A stretch of 64,000 bases of DNA, taken from NCBI RefSeq assembly GCF_030818575.1, contig NZ_JAUTAL010000001.1:1550001-1614000 (forward strand), written 5' to 3'. The stretch is from Chryseobacterium camelliae (GTDB taxonomy: Bacteria; Bacteroidota; Bacteroidia; Flavobacteriales; Weeksellaceae). How positions within the stretch are numbered: position 1 is the stretch's first letter; the number at the start of each line of letters is the position of its first letter. A program made the translations under genes and the position numbers. The notes under the pieces are model-generated. The model was not told the origin of the DNA. It ran no database searches and worked only from the letters and a program-made list of their open reading frames with translations. Below are positions 45,902 through 55,293 of the stretch, in pieces.

Positions 45902-46291
45902 TTATTCTACCGGCTTCTTATTTTTAGCCAAAAGCAACAGCAATGCCCCTCCGAATTCCACGATCCATCCCCAACGTAATTTTACAACTCCCGCCAGGGT
46001 TTCTGCCCATGATTTAAACGGCATAAAGCTGAAGTACTGGAAGGCCTGCACCTTAACGGCGAAGAGCGTGAAAATAAACAAAATGATAAGCAGGACGGCT
46101 GAATACCTTATGATCTTAATGTGATTGTTTATGATTCCCCATAAGGCCAATGCACACAGGATCCAGCATCCCGAAGCAAGGAAATGATCAAGCTTCCAAT
46201 AGTTCCAGTTCCCGATGACAGGAATATGCACCAGCGGAAGAAAACTGCCGATAACCACCAATAAGACTGCTGCTAACTGAATATTTTTCAT
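45902..46291 (-). CDS. Hypothetical membrane protein
   Basis: A 129-residue protein with four predicted membrane helices (about residues 4-22, 38-54, 60-80 and 106-122). No domain recognised. It ends 43 bp before the thiolase start and may be read together with it. The start is the ATG at 46291 (MKNIQLAAV); the upstream part of a longer frame is not hydrophobic. Confidence 0.72.
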   Translation of the reverse strand: MKNIQLAAVLLVVIGSFLPLVHIPVIGNWNYWKLDHFLASGCWILCALALWGIINNHIKIIRYSAVLLIILFIFTLFAVKVQAFQYFSFMPFKSWAETLAGVVKLRWGWIVEFGGALLLLLAKNKKPVE

Positions 46292-46522
46292 ATTTCTTAT
46301 CTTGCCAAAATACAAAAAAAATTATATTCCTCATAAGGGTATTTTAAAAATGAACCTTGTGGTACAATTCACAATAATACATTAATACACTTCCTTATTA
46401 ATTAAATATTCCGCAATATAACGCCCTGATTATTGAGAATTTAAAACAGAGACTTTATGAATGCTATGGTGCAAATAGACATAATCATGTACGGACCCGC
46501 AGCACTGCATTGACATTTTTCA

Positions 46523-46530
46523 TACTTTTG
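46523..46530 (+). promoter_or_regulatory. Promoter of the receiver-domain gene (TACTTTTG)
   Basis: TAnnTTTG match on the plus strand, 18 nt before the start at 46549. Confidence 0.6.
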
Positions 46531-46548
46531 CTTAAAAATTATAGCTGT

Positions 46549-46905
46549 ATGAAAAAAAAGGTGATGCTGATTCAGGATAATGAAGACATCCTCAATATTA
46601 TGGATGAAATCCTGGAAGATAAGGGGTTTGATGTTACTTCATCCCTTACTACTGAACCTATTGAAAACATTGAGGAGATTGATCCCGATGTGGTTATCGT
46701 TGATGATTATATTAAAGGGGATAAAAAAGGCTCTGAAGTAATCAAAGACCTGAAAGAGGATCCTGAAACGGAAGATGTATCCTCTGTATTAACATCTACT
46801 TCTACCGAGCTCCCGCAAATTGCCAAAGAATGTAAAGCGGACGACTTTATCGAAAAGCCGTTTGACATTGATCACATGGTAGATGTGGTAAAAAGAAACA
46901 CTTAA
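46549..46905 (+). CDS. Stand-alone response-regulator receiver protein
   Basis: A 118-residue CheY-like receiver domain without an output domain. The acidic pocket is QDNED near residue 9, the predicted phospho-acceptor Asp is in VVIVDDY, a switch Thr/Ser lies in VLTSTST and the conserved Lys in IEKPFD. No sensor kinase gene is adjacent, so the partner is unknown. The start at 46549 follows a TACTTTTG box; a longer frame begins upstream of it. Single gene. Confidence 0.85.
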   Translation: MKKKVMLIQDNEDILNIMDEILEDKGFDVTSSLTTEPIENIEEIDPDVVIVDDYIKGDKKGSEVIKDLKEDPETEDVSSVLTSTSTELPQIAKECKADDFIEKPFDIDHMVDVVKRNT

Positions 46906-46995
46906 AATCTTCTGTACTACTCCTGTATTGGTATAGGAGGTCTGTGATATTCAAAATCCAGTGCATTGAAATGGATAAATTCACTACAGCCTGTA

Positions 46996-47982
46996 TTAAG
47001 CAATTGAATTGATATCTTCTACAAAAGCTACATGATCCGGGTTTTCCGGCAGATAAAAAATACCTCTTTCTTTATGCTGTACCGTATGCAGTTCTATAAA
47101 CGGGACAATTTTGGTCAGCTCTACCTGATTCGTCTTTCCTGATGCATCCACATATTCAAGCGTAAAACGGAACTGTGGATTTTCATTGATGTAGGTTCCT
47201 GTCTGCTCCGTTTTCAGGATCTTTGCTGTTGCCTGCAGGCCTGCACATTTCAGCTTCAGGTAATCTTTACTAACTATAAAACCATTCCCAGCTTTTCCTA
47301 TCAGTTTAAAAAAGATCAGCCATCCTAAAAAGATAATGAAATAGATCACCAAGGGAGATATGATTAATGGATGTCCGATTTCCAGGAAATTCCAACCATA
47401 TCCATGACTTTCAAAAGAATATGCATATAGGAAATATCCTGCTATCAAAAAAGTAAAGAGCAACCAGGCCAAATAAAGCCCGTAATTGATTCTCGTCTGG
47501 ATGCCATCCAGTATAATATAAGGATATTTTTCAAAGGTCTTATCAATCCACAGACTTATTTTATTTCCTGTTTCAAACCTTTTCTGTGTGGGCTTTGAAT
47601 CATTAATCTCCATTTTATGCCAGACTGTAGCACCCCTTAGATTTTCAAACTCCAGGACAACGGATTTACGTTCAAACGAATCGGACAGAGTGCCCAATGT
47701 GTTACATTCAATAATCTGTGCCTCAATTTTTTGTCCGTGTTTTGAAATATAGCGGATATTTCGCCGTGCCTTGAAAGAATATCTATAGATTGTATATAAT
47801 GCCAGTATGAGAATACCCGTCCATAGCAGAATGCTTGTAACAAGGTATAGCATGGCTGTACTGCTGTTCCTGTCTGCCAGGTCACTATAATCTACACTAC
47901 TGTAATAGATAATTGCAGGGTGGATAAAAATGAAATACAAAATCAATATCACCCAAAAAAATCCAAAAAATCTTTTAATCAT
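46996..47982 (-). CDS. Hypothetical membrane protein (DUF3592-like)
   Basis: A 328-residue protein with an N-terminal pair of helices (about 4-24 and 45-68), a soluble beta-rich segment (YISKHGQKIEAQIIECNTLG), another helix pair (about 168-190 and 205-228) and a second soluble strand-rich segment (LQATAKILKTEQTG). The duplicated helix pair plus DUF3592-type beta-domain suggests an internal repeat. Function unknown. Isolated. Confidence 0.72.
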   Translation of the reverse strand: MIKRFFGFFWVILILYFIFIHPAIIYYSSVDYSDLADRNSSTAMLYLVTSILLWTGILILALYTIYRYSFKARRNIRYISKHGQKIEAQIIECNTLGTLSDSFERKSVVLEFENLRGATVWHKMEINDSKPTQKRFETGNKISLWIDKTFEKYPYIILDGIQTRINYGLYLAWLLFTFLIAGYFLYAYSFESHGYGWNFLEIGHPLIISPLVIYFIIFLGWLIFFKLIGKAGNGFIVSKDYLKLKCAGLQATAKILKTEQTGTYINENPQFRFTLEYVDASGKTNQVELTKIVPFIELHTVQHKERGIFYLPENPDHVAFVEDINSIA

Positions 47983-48205
47983 ACTACTGCTCCGTCTGTT
48001 TAATTTCTGCTTCCAGAATCAAAAATTATGCCTGTTGAAGCGGCGTATCCCGTCCTACAATGAATATGCAGCGCTTTGCTTTTAAACATTTTTCTTAAAG
48101 ATCAGTCCGATAGACCTCCATTGCAGCATGAACTAGGACAATACAACAGCAGAACCTAATTCATACCTATCTAAGCACGACACAGATTCTGCTGTAATTG
48201 CCTGG

Positions 48206-49516
48206 CTAAAGGATCTGAGATAGATCATTTACTATTATTTCCGCATCCTCCTTTACTCCATGCACCAGTCCTGATTTCTTTTTCCTCAGCCATGGAAAAC
48301 CGAGGCAATATACACCGTCTTTTATCTTTCCATCGGTATGTTTAGGAGTTCCATTGGCATCAAGCCAGGTATCGGGCATATACGTAAAATCATACCCGAA
48401 ACCCGTTGCCCAGATTACTGTACTGATACCATCCGAATCAAAAGACAACATATTAATATCGGAAGCGGCATGAAAATCTTCATCCGGTATATCCGCTTCA
48501 TCATGCTCCTTAAGGGAGATAGAAATCATATCAGATTGACTTTCCAGATAGGCATCAACCGCTTTTTTAACTGCTGCTGAGGCTGCATCGGCATAACAAA
48601 TGTGTTCTTTTGCATTTTCAGCAAAGTACATCACTGTATTTTCTGTATCGTTCGGGCCTCCAAGGACACTCACACCCAGGTAATACAGTCCCCCGTTTCC
48701 TATATCTTTCAGGCTTCCCAAAACCGTTACACCCAGTTTATGCAGAGACTGATAGCTTACGGTATGCCCCATAAGACCTACCCCTGAACTTTGCGGCTGT
48801 GTTGCGCCAAGCTTCGGATCAGCCTTCAGCTGGGTTGCTGTGGTGTCATGAATGCCCATCATCTCAATCCATTCCATAATATCTTTTCCCCTGTAGCGCC
48901 TTGGCGCACGGGGAACTTTGCTGCTTGCCAGATACACTTTGCGTCCAGAAACCGCCAGTTCTTCTGCAATCTGACAGCCCGACTGGCCAGCTCCAACAAC
49001 TACAACACTTCCTTTAGGAAGCTGATCCGGATTTTTGTATTCGGAGGCATGCAGCTGAAGGATCGCAGGAGGAATACGTTCAGATAACTTCGGAAGTCGG
49101 ATACGGTTCATCATCCCGGAAGCAATAATGACTGCTTTAGCACTCCATTGCCTCTGAAGCCTCCCGTTTTCAGCCGTAATTATAAAACGGCCGTTTTCAT
49201 CATGAATCCGTACCACTTTGCAATGTTCCTTTATGGGAAGCTGAAAAGCATGTACATATCGTTTAAGGTAATCTACAAATCCATCTTTCGTCATAAACTG
49301 ATCCCATATATCTTCGGGAAGTTCCATTCCGGGTAGCCAAGTCATCCAGTTGGGCGTGTTCATTTTGAATGAATCCCAACGCTGGGAGCTCCATGAACTG
49401 CCGATTGTATCCTGCTCCAGTACACAGTGCGGAATGCCTTTTTTATGAAGAAAATAACTGGCCGCTAAACCTGCCTGTCCTGCTCCTATCACGATAACAT
49501 CTCTATTAAAATCCAT
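48206..49516 (-). CDS. Flavin-containing monooxygenase-type NAD(P)/FAD oxidoreductase
   Basis: A 436-residue FMO/Baeyer-Villiger-like protein. FAD site VIVIGAGQAGLAASYFL lies at about residues 7-23; NADPH site VVVVGAGQSGCQIAEEL follows near residue 158, and FGYDF in VIWATGFGYDF is the C-terminal ATGF motif. The linker carries SWSSQRWDSFKMNTPNWMTW, as in the MSMEG_0569 class of FMO-like proteins. Substrate unknown. It is divergent from an AraC-type regulator gene, with a methyltransferase next to that, so the three may form a small inducible unit. Confidence 0.88.
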   Translation of the reverse strand: MDFNRDVIVIGAGQAGLAASYFLHKKGIPHCVLEQDTIGSSWSSQRWDSFKMNTPNWMTWLPGMELPEDIWDQFMTKDGFVDYLKRYVHAFQLPIKEHCKVVRIHDENGRFIITAENGRLQRQWSAKAVIIASGMMNRIRLPKLSERIPPAILQLHASEYKNPDQLPKGSVVVVGAGQSGCQIAEELAVSGRKVYLASSKVPRAPRRYRGKDIMEWIEMMGIHDTTATQLKADPKLGATQPQSSGVGLMGHTVSYQSLHKLGVTVLGSLKDIGNGGLYYLGVSVLGGPNDTENTVMYFAENAKEHICYADAASAAVKKAVDAYLESQSDMISISLKEHDEADIPDEDFHAASDINMLSFDSDGISTVIWATGFGYDFTYMPDTWLDANGTPKHTDGKIKDGVYCLGFPWLRKKKSGLVHGVKEDAEIIVNDLSQIL

Positions 49517-49536
49517 TTGATTAAAGAATAAATTAT

Positions 49537-49544
49537 TATTTTTG
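49537..49544 (+). promoter_or_regulatory. Promoter of the AraC regulator gene (TATTTTTG)
   Basis: TAnnTTTG match on the plus strand within the divergent FMO/AraC gap, 43 nt before the ATG at 49587. No matching box was seen for the FMO direction. Confidence 0.5.
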
Positions 49545-49586
49545 TACAAAGTTGGGCGTTAAGGTTGGGATGGAGATAACGCATAA

Positions 49587-50534
49587 ATGATTAAAAATTA
49601 CGCGATTATGCAAAACTGTAAAAATGTATTTATTGAACGGCAAAATTTGCAGGACAGATCTTTCACACCTTATACAGAAAAACAGCATTCAATTATAACA
49701 GATTCCGAAGGTTCATTTTCTTTTTTTGAAACAAGTTTTAACCATCTTCAGTTTATTGAGTGCAGTTATCAGTTTCATGATGAGGAACAGATCTGCATTG
49801 ATATTGAAAATGAGGTGCTGGAAATGCATTTCCGATTACAGGGATCCAGCAGTATCCAACGGGAAAATACATCGGTAGAACTTCATCAGGCCAACAATAT
49901 GCTGACCTTTCAGAAAGACAGCCAGCAAAAGGTACATATGCGGCCGGTACAGGACGGATACTTTTATGAGATCCGGATCGGCATTTCACACTTTGAAAAA
50001 CTGATGAGTGATTTTTACCAGCCTTCCCCGGAATATTTTTCAGGGACCCCTTTACAGATTACCCCGGAAATGCGCCTGTTGCTTTCTCAGATGACCAGAA
50101 CTGCCTATACCGGTCATATGAAGTCCCTGTTCCTGGAAGCTAAGATGACTGAACTGTTCCTCCTTCAACTTCAGCAGAACCGGACACTCGCTTCTGGTCG
50201 TTCCATGACGATCCGAAATTCTGAAAAAGATAAGTTTCAGTATGCAAAACAACTGATTGAGCATCATACAGATCAATTTTTAACTGTTTCTGAACTCGCT
50301 CAGCAATCCGGTCTTACCCCCAGAAAGCTGATGCAGGGATTTAAAGAATTATTTGGCTGTACAGTGTACCAGCACATTAAACATGTAAAAATGCAGACGG
50401 CCAGAACACTTCTGATGGATACAGATAAACATATCAATGAAATAGCACGGGATGTAGGCTACCAGAATGCGCAGCATTTCATTACTGCCTTCAAAAGGAA
50501 TTTCGGCATATCACCAGGGAAGATGAAGCACTGA
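49587..50534 (+). CDS. AraC-family transcriptional regulator
   Basis: A 315-residue regulator. The C-terminal 100 residues hold two helix-turn-helices: LTVSELAQQSGLTPRKLMQGFKELFG and IARDVGYQNAQHFITAFKRNFGISP, the second being the AraC signature. The N-terminal two thirds is a cupin-like sensor with no clear ligand. It probably controls the divergent FMO gene and the methyltransferase downstream. A second ATG at 49608 is also possible as the start. Confidence 0.9.
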   Translation: MIKNYAIMQNCKNVFIERQNLQDRSFTPYTEKQHSIITDSEGSFSFFETSFNHLQFIECSYQFHDEEQICIDIENEVLEMHFRLQGSSSIQRENTSVELHQANNMLTFQKDSQQKVHMRPVQDGYFYEIRIGISHFEKLMSDFYQPSPEYFSGTPLQITPEMRLLLSQMTRTAYTGHMKSLFLEAKMTELFLLQLQQNRTLASGRSMTIRNSEKDKFQYAKQLIEHHTDQFLTVSELAQQSGLTPRKLMQGFKELFGCTVYQHIKHVKMQTARTLLMDTDKHINEIARDVGYQNAQHFITAFKRNFGISPGKMKH

Positions 50535-50588
50535 TGTGAATGCCCTTAAACTTCTTACGTACAAAACCAATAAATCCAATCATCTAAT

Positions 50589-51173
50589 ATGAATCCCAAA
50601 CTTAAAAATGAAATTCTTCAGCTCTACAGGACGTTAAAGGAGGAAGATAATACCAAAGAAAACAGATTGGACCGCTGGAGGAATCTTGAGCCCGAATCGG
50701 CAGAATTTATATCGATCATCATCAAAGGGCAAAACACCCGCCATATGCTGGAGTTGGGCACTTCCAACGGCTTTTCTACCTTATGGTTCGCCGATGCGCT
50801 GAAAAACACGGGTGGAAAATTAATTACAGTTGAGATAGACCCTCAGCGCACACAGCTTGCCAAAGATCACCTTGCAGCCTATTCTATTCAATCTGATGTA
50901 GAATTCATCACCGGTGATGCAAAAGAATACCTGCATAACGCGGACCCATTTTTCAATATCATATTCCTGGATGCAGAAAGGAGATACTATACGGACTACT
51001 GGAAAGACCTGAAAAGGCTGCTCAGCTTCAAAGGTTCTATGCTGATCGTTGATAATGTAGTTTCTCACCGCAATGAAGTACAGGGTTTTATTGGACTCAT
51101 CGAACAGGAACAGGCTTTTTCGCTTTCGATACTGCCCATCGGTGCCGGACTGTTACTGGTAACTAAAGATTAA
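50589..51173 (+). CDS. O-methyltransferase, SAM-dependent
   Basis: A 194-residue class I methyltransferase of the catechol-OMT-like type: MLELGTSNGFSTLWFA (SAM motif I, near residue 58), KLITVEIDPQRTQLAK (motif II acidic loop), FINITFLDAERRYYTDYW-type strand (IIFLDAERRYYTDYW in the sequence) and VDNVVSH (metal/substrate region). The acceptor is unknown. It lies 54 bp after the AraC gene on the same strand. Position suggests control by that regulator. Confidence 0.88.
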   Translation: MNPKLKNEILQLYRTLKEEDNTKENRLDRWRNLEPESAEFISIIIKGQNTRHMLELGTSNGFSTLWFADALKNTGGKLITVEIDPQRTQLAKDHLAAYSIQSDVEFITGDAKEYLHNADPFFNIIFLDAERRYYTDYWKDLKRLLSFKGSMLIVDNVVSHRNEVQGFIGLIEQEQAFSLSILPIGAGLLLVTKD

Positions 51174-51226
51174 CTTCAGACCATATTGAAATATACTTAC
51201 AACCTATTTCTGATTTATTACATAAA

Positions 51227-51262
51227 TAAAAAAATGCACTTTGAATAAAGTGCATTTTGTAT
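51227..51262. terminator. Bidirectional terminator
   Basis: Twelve-bp stem AAAATGCACTTT / AAAGTGCATTTT (51231-51242 with 51247-51258, loop GAAT) with A/T flanks, between the convergent methyltransferase and transporter genes. Confidence 0.88.
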
Positions 51263-51282
51263 TTTAAATCTAAGTATTTCTA

Positions 51283-52665
51283 TTAATGTTTCACCTCAGA
51301 AATGTCCTCAGGATGATGTTTGTGTCTGAATAAAACAGCAAAGAGAATAGCCAGAACCAATGCATAAACTGCAAAGGACAGCCATATCTGGTGCCAGTCT
51401 TTTACCATGACAATGGATGATAATGTGCCATCAGGATTAACTGCCGCATTGAAGCTCTTTTTGAGGATCCCCAGAAAAGTAGGGTTATCCGGCGTTGTCT
51501 GAAGATAGGCAGACAGTTCTGAAACACTGGTGAACTTATGAGTGAAAAACCGGTCAATAGCCCAGCCTGCGATATAGCTTCCCAGTACGGCCCCGAAACC
51601 ATTGGTCATCATCATAAATAATCCCTGTGCAGATGAACGGATCTTTTTATCTGTGGTAGTTTCCACAAACAGAGAACCTGAGATATTAAAGAAATCAAAT
51701 GCCATCCCATAGACGATACAAGAAGCAATGATAAGCATCAGGCCAAAACCTTCCGGAATTCCGTAAGCGAAAAAGCCGAACCTCAAAACCCATGCAAGCA
51801 TGGACATCAGCATCACTTTTTTAATTCCGAATTTCTTTAAAAAGAACGGAATCGCAAGGATGAAAAGGGTTTCGGAAACCTGCGATATGGACATGATGAT
51901 AGTCGAACGCTGCACCACAAAAGAATCTGCATATTTAGGAAAATGCTCAAACTCACTGAGGAAAACATCCCCGTAAGCATTGGTAAGCTGCAAGGCAGCG
52001 CCCAAAAGCATGGAAAAAAGCAGAAATAAAGCAGTTTTATAGTTGGCGAACAGCTTAAAGGCATTCAGTCCCAGCTGCTGATACAGCGGAGCATTTTGGT
52101 CAATCAGTTTCTGCGGAGGGCATTTTGGTAAGGTCAGGGCATATATTCCAAGGAAAACAGCTACTGCCCCTGCAATATAAAATTGTCCTTCCGTAGCTTT
52201 GTTACCGGTAAGATTGGTGATCCACATTGCGACGATAAAACCAACGGTTCCCCACACGCGGATAGGCGGAAAATCTTTAACGACATCCAGGTCACTGTTT
52301 TTTAAGATCGTATAGGAAATGGAATTGGCAAGAGCGATTGTCGGCATGTAAAAGCACATGGCAAGCAGCATCACATAGAAAAAGGAATCCGGTGTCATGG
52401 TGTGCGGCAGTATAAACAATACCACTCCATACAGAATATGCAGCACCGAGAAAATCCTTTCCGCATTCACCCAGCGATCTGCAATAATCCCGGTGATGGT
52501 CGGCATAAAAATGGAAGCAATCCCCATAGTGCCGAATACGGCTCCAAACTGGGTTCCGTCCCAATGTTTCGTTCCGAACCAAAAATTGGCCATCGTAATC
52601 AGCCATGCTCCCCAGACAAAAAACTGGAGGAAGCTGAGGATGGTCAAACGTAATTTTAAATTCAT
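51283..52665 (-). CDS. MFS transporter, nucleoside:H+ symporter-like
   Basis: A 460-residue transporter with 12 membrane helices. LSFLQFFVWGAWLITMANF at the N-terminus and FGTMGIASIFMPTITGIIADRW are characteristic of the NHS (NupG/XapB) nucleoside permease family. Nucleoside uptake is the likely role, though other small solutes are possible. It starts 20 bp after the bifunctional nuclease gene and is probably in the same operon, which would fit nucleic-acid scavenging. Confidence 0.88.
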   Translation of the reverse strand: MNLKLRLTILSFLQFFVWGAWLITMANFWFGTKHWDGTQFGAVFGTMGIASIFMPTITGIIADRWVNAERIFSVLHILYGVVLFILPHTMTPDSFFYVMLLAMCFYMPTIALANSISYTILKNSDLDVVKDFPPIRVWGTVGFIVAMWITNLTGNKATEGQFYIAGAVAVFLGIYALTLPKCPPQKLIDQNAPLYQQLGLNAFKLFANYKTALFLLFSMLLGAALQLTNAYGDVFLSEFEHFPKYADSFVVQRSTIIMSISQVSETLFILAIPFFLKKFGIKKVMLMSMLAWVLRFGFFAYGIPEGFGLMLIIASCIVYGMAFDFFNISGSLFVETTTDKKIRSSAQGLFMMMTNGFGAVLGSYIAGWAIDRFFTHKFTSVSELSAYLQTTPDNPTFLGILKKSFNAAVNPDGTLSSIVMVKDWHQIWLSFAVYALVLAILFAVLFRHKHHPEDISEVKH

Positions 52666-52685
52666 AATTCAGTAATCAAAATATC

Positions 52686-53285
52686 TTAATCTATTTTTCT
52701 CTTTCTCCTCTTGATCTCCTCCTGGATTTCCAATGCAGTATCATAATCTTCATCCTTTACGGCTTCATCAAGCAATTTCTGCAGTTCTTCCATTGAAATA
52801 GATTTCAGGTTATCCTCAGCAGGCAGCGTTTCCGAGAACGATTCCTCCTCTTTTGAAACATCTTCAAGTTCCAGGAGAATTCCGGCCTCATTAAGGACCT
52901 GCTGGGTGGTAAAAATAGGTGCATCGAAACGTACTGCCATGGCAACGGCATCCGAAGTTCTGGCATCAAGGATCAGCTCTTCGTCATTCACCTTATTTCT
53001 GAAATTGATATTTGAAAAGAAAACACCGTCCACAATCTGGTAAATGATTACTGAAACCAGCTCATAGCCTGTGGATGCGATGAATTTTGAAAAAAGGTCA
53101 TGGGTAAGCGGACGCGGTGGATGGATGTCTTTCTCCAGTCCTAGAGAAATGGATTGTGCCTCAAAATTTCCTATCACAACAGGTAATTTGATATGTGATT
53201 CTTCATGTTCCAATAGCAATGCGTACGCTCCTGATTGTGTCTGGCTGTACGATATTCCGCGAATAATTAACTGTTTATAATCCAT
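52686..53285 (-). CDS. Bifunctional nuclease family protein
   Basis: A 199-residue protein with a DUF151 bifunctional nuclease domain (LPVVIGNFEAQSISLGLE, LTHDLF and ARTSDAVAMAVRFDAPIF motifs, residues about 25-140) and a C-terminal UVR-type helical hairpin (LQKLLDEAVKDEDYDTALEI). Related proteins have weak RNase/DNase activity. A TATATTTG promoter precedes it; the nucleoside-type transporter follows. Confidence 0.9.
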   Translation of the reverse strand: MDYKQLIIRGISYSQTQSGAYALLLEHEESHIKLPVVIGNFEAQSISLGLEKDIHPPRPLTHDLFSKFIASTGYELVSVIIYQIVDGVFFSNINFRNKVNDEELILDARTSDAVAMAVRFDAPIFTTQQVLNEAGILLELEDVSKEEESFSETLPAEDNLKSISMEELQKLLDEAVKDEDYDTALEIQEEIKRRKRKID

Positions 53286-53290
53286 AAGTA

Positions 53291-53298
53291 CAAATATA
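53291..53298 (-). promoter_or_regulatory. Promoter of the bifunctional nuclease operon (TATATTTG)
   Basis: Full TAnnTTTG match on the minus strand, 5 nt before the start codon. The spacing is short, so transcription may start at or just inside the ATG, or a downstream start is used. Confidence 0.45.
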
Positions 53299-53334
53299 GA
53301 TTAATTTTTCAAAGTTTTTTTTACTTTTTAGACA

Positions 53335-53363
53335 AAAATAAAAGCCCAAAAACGGGCTTTTAT
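53335..53363 (-). terminator. Terminator downstream of etfA
   Basis: Stem AAAAGCCC / GGGCTTTT (around 53340-53347 with 53354-53361) with A/T runs, about 70 nt past the etfA stop. A second, weaker hairpin AATTGGC / GCCAATT is at 53410-53427, right behind the stop. Confidence 0.75.
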
Positions 53364-53432
53364 GTGTGAATTTTGCCTTACCAATGGGTTTAAATTGACA
53401 GGCAAAGCAAATTGGCTTTTGCCAATTCACCT

Positions 53433-54380
53433 TTATGCTTTTAATGCTTTGATCTTCTCCGTTAATGCAGGAACGATCTGGAATAAATCTCCAGCCACTC
53501 CGTAGTCTGCGGATTTGAAGAACGGTGCTTCAGGATCATTATTGATCACTACAATGGTTTTGGATGAGTTAACCCCTGCCAGATGCTGGATAGCACCGGA
53601 AATACCAATGGCGATATAAAGATTAGGGGCAATAGCCTTACCGGTTTGCCCAACGTGCTCAGAATGCGGCCTCCAGCCGATATCTGAAACAGGCTTGGAA
53701 CATGCTGTAGCCGCGCCTAATACATTAGCAAGATCTTCAATCATACCCCAGTTTTCAGGCCCCTTCATTCCTCTTCCTGCTGAAACTACAATCTCTGCCT
53801 CTTTAAGGTCCAGCTTTCCTGAGCTCTGTTCATGGGAAATTACTTTCGTATCTTCATTGGCAACAGAAAGGTTTTTTACCTCTTCTGAACCTGATACGGC
53901 ATTTTCCTTTACTCCAAAAGCATTTTGGGAAACGGTAATAATCACTCCGGCCCCTTCAGCTTTAGCATGCATGAATCCTTTACCGGAAAACGCTCTTCTT
54001 TTCACCTGAAACGGTGATGTGCTTTCCGGAGCCTCAAGAACATTAGTAATCAAAGCATAATTCTTCATTACAGCAAGCATAGGTGCAATGGATGACGCAT
54101 CGGTCGTGTGCGGGAATACGATGATATTACCATCTGCCACCTCATTGACTGCCTGAGCATAAGCTTTTGCAGAGAAGCTCTTAAGGCCTTCATCTTTGAT
54201 GTTAATTACTTTGGATGCACCATATTTATACAATGCGTCTGAAGAATCGGTTGGGTTTACCGTTACTGCCGTTACAGTATCTCCTGTCTGGTCTGCTACT
54301 GCTTTCGCGTAAGATACTGCTTCAAAAGCCGCTTTTTTGTAAACTCCGTTTATATTTTCTGCGTATACGAATACTGCCAT
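53433..54380 (-). CDS. etfA: Electron transfer flavoprotein alpha subunit
   Basis: A 315-residue ETF alpha subunit that binds FAD and hands electrons from acyl-CoA dehydrogenases to the quinone pool. The FAD-binding C-terminal domain is complete: VVSAGRGMKGPENWGMIEDLA, then GWRPHSEHVGQTGKAIAPNLYIAIGISGAIQHLAGV and VINNDPEAPFFK-type strand (landmarks only). It follows etfB by 75 bp, an unusually wide gap for this pair. Confidence 0.97.
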   Translation of the reverse strand: MAVFVYAENINGVYKKAAFEAVSYAKAVADQTGDTVTAVTVNPTDSSDALYKYGASKVINIKDEGLKSFSAKAYAQAVNEVADGNIIVFPHTTDASSIAPMLAVMKNYALITNVLEAPESTSPFQVKRRAFSGKGFMHAKAEGAGVIITVSQNAFGVKENAVSGSEEVKNLSVANEDTKVISHEQSSGKLDLKEAEIVVSAGRGMKGPENWGMIEDLANVLGAATACSKPVSDIGWRPHSEHVGQTGKAIAPNLYIAIGISGAIQHLAGVNSSKTIVVINNDPEAPFFKSADYGVAGDLFQIVPALTEKIKALKA

Positions 54381-54455
54381 TTTTTTTGATTTAATAATTA
54401 AAAATTAACATATTAAAAATTGAGAGACTTAAACAATCAGTCCTCAACTTTAAAT

Positions 54456-55202
54456 TTAGATTACTTTAGCTTCTTCGTGCAGTAATCTTACCAGTTCGTC
54501 CAGGTTATCAGCAGAAACCATCTTTACCGCAGCCCTAGGCGGAACACTGTCAAACGACACTCCCTGAACTTTCACTTCTGAGGCTGAAGTCTCAACCACC
54601 TGAAGAGGCTTTGTTCTTGCAGACATAATTCCTCTCATATTCGGGATGATCAATTCTTTCTCGTCTACCAATCCTTTCTGTCCCGCGATAACGGCAGGTA
54701 GCTTCACAGAAATGGTTTCCTTTCCTCCTTCTATCTCTCTTACGGCTGTTGCTTCACTTCCGTTGATATCCAGTCCAACCGCAGCGTTTACGAAAGGCTG
54801 GTTCAGCAATTGTGCCAACATTCCCGGAACAGAACCTCCATTATAGTCAATGGATTCCTTACCGCAAAGGATCACGTCATATCCTCCATTCTGAGCCACT
54901 GCAGCAATTTCCTTAGCTGTAGAGAAGCTGTCTTTAGGATCAAGGTTTACACGTACGGCATCATTCGCACCGATCGCCAGGGCTTTTCTGATTACAGGCT
55001 CTGTGGTGGCATCGCCAACATTGAGCACCGTTACTGTGGCTCCCTGAGATTCCTGAAGCTTTACGGCTTTTGTTAAAGCGAACTCATCAAGCGGATTGAT
55101 CACCCACTGAATACCGTTTTTGTCAAACGCAGACTTATCTGCTGTAAAGTTAATTTTGGAAGTAGTATCCGGAACACTACTGATACAAACTAATATTTTC
55201 AT
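54456..55202 (-). CDS. etfB: Electron transfer flavoprotein beta subunit
   Basis: A 248-residue ETF beta subunit binding AMP. Family marks are the opening KILVCISSVPDTT, NPLDEFALTKAVKLQE, and GKESIDYNGGSVPGMLAQ, with the final LVRLLHEEAKVI. Full length. It is the first gene of the etfB-etfA unit; upstream lies a gap with a perfect 18-bp palindrome (55294-55311) and a GC-rich palindrome (55243-55252). Confidence 0.97.
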   Translation of the reverse strand: MKILVCISSVPDTTSKINFTADKSAFDKNGIQWVINPLDEFALTKAVKLQESQGATVTVLNVGDATTEPVIRKALAIGANDAVRVNLDPKDSFSTAKEIAAVAQNGGYDVILCGKESIDYNGGSVPGMLAQLLNQPFVNAAVGLDINGSEATAVREIEGGKETISVKLPAVIAGQKGLVDEKELIIPNMRGIMSARTKPLQVVETSASEVKVQGVSFDSVPPRAAVKMVSADNLDELVRLLHEEAKVI

Positions 55203-55242
55203 ATGTTGTTTTAATTTTTTATTGCCTTATGCTACCCTGGGG

Positions 55243-55252
55243 CCGCATGCGG
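55243..55252. promoter_or_regulatory. GC-rich 10-bp palindrome upstream of etfB
   Basis: CCGCATGCGG, a perfect palindrome in an otherwise AT-rich gap, 41 bp before the etfB start. Possible protein-binding site. Confidence 0.35.
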
Positions 55253-55293
55253 AAATTCTTATATTTAACTTCTGCTAATATAATTAAAATATA

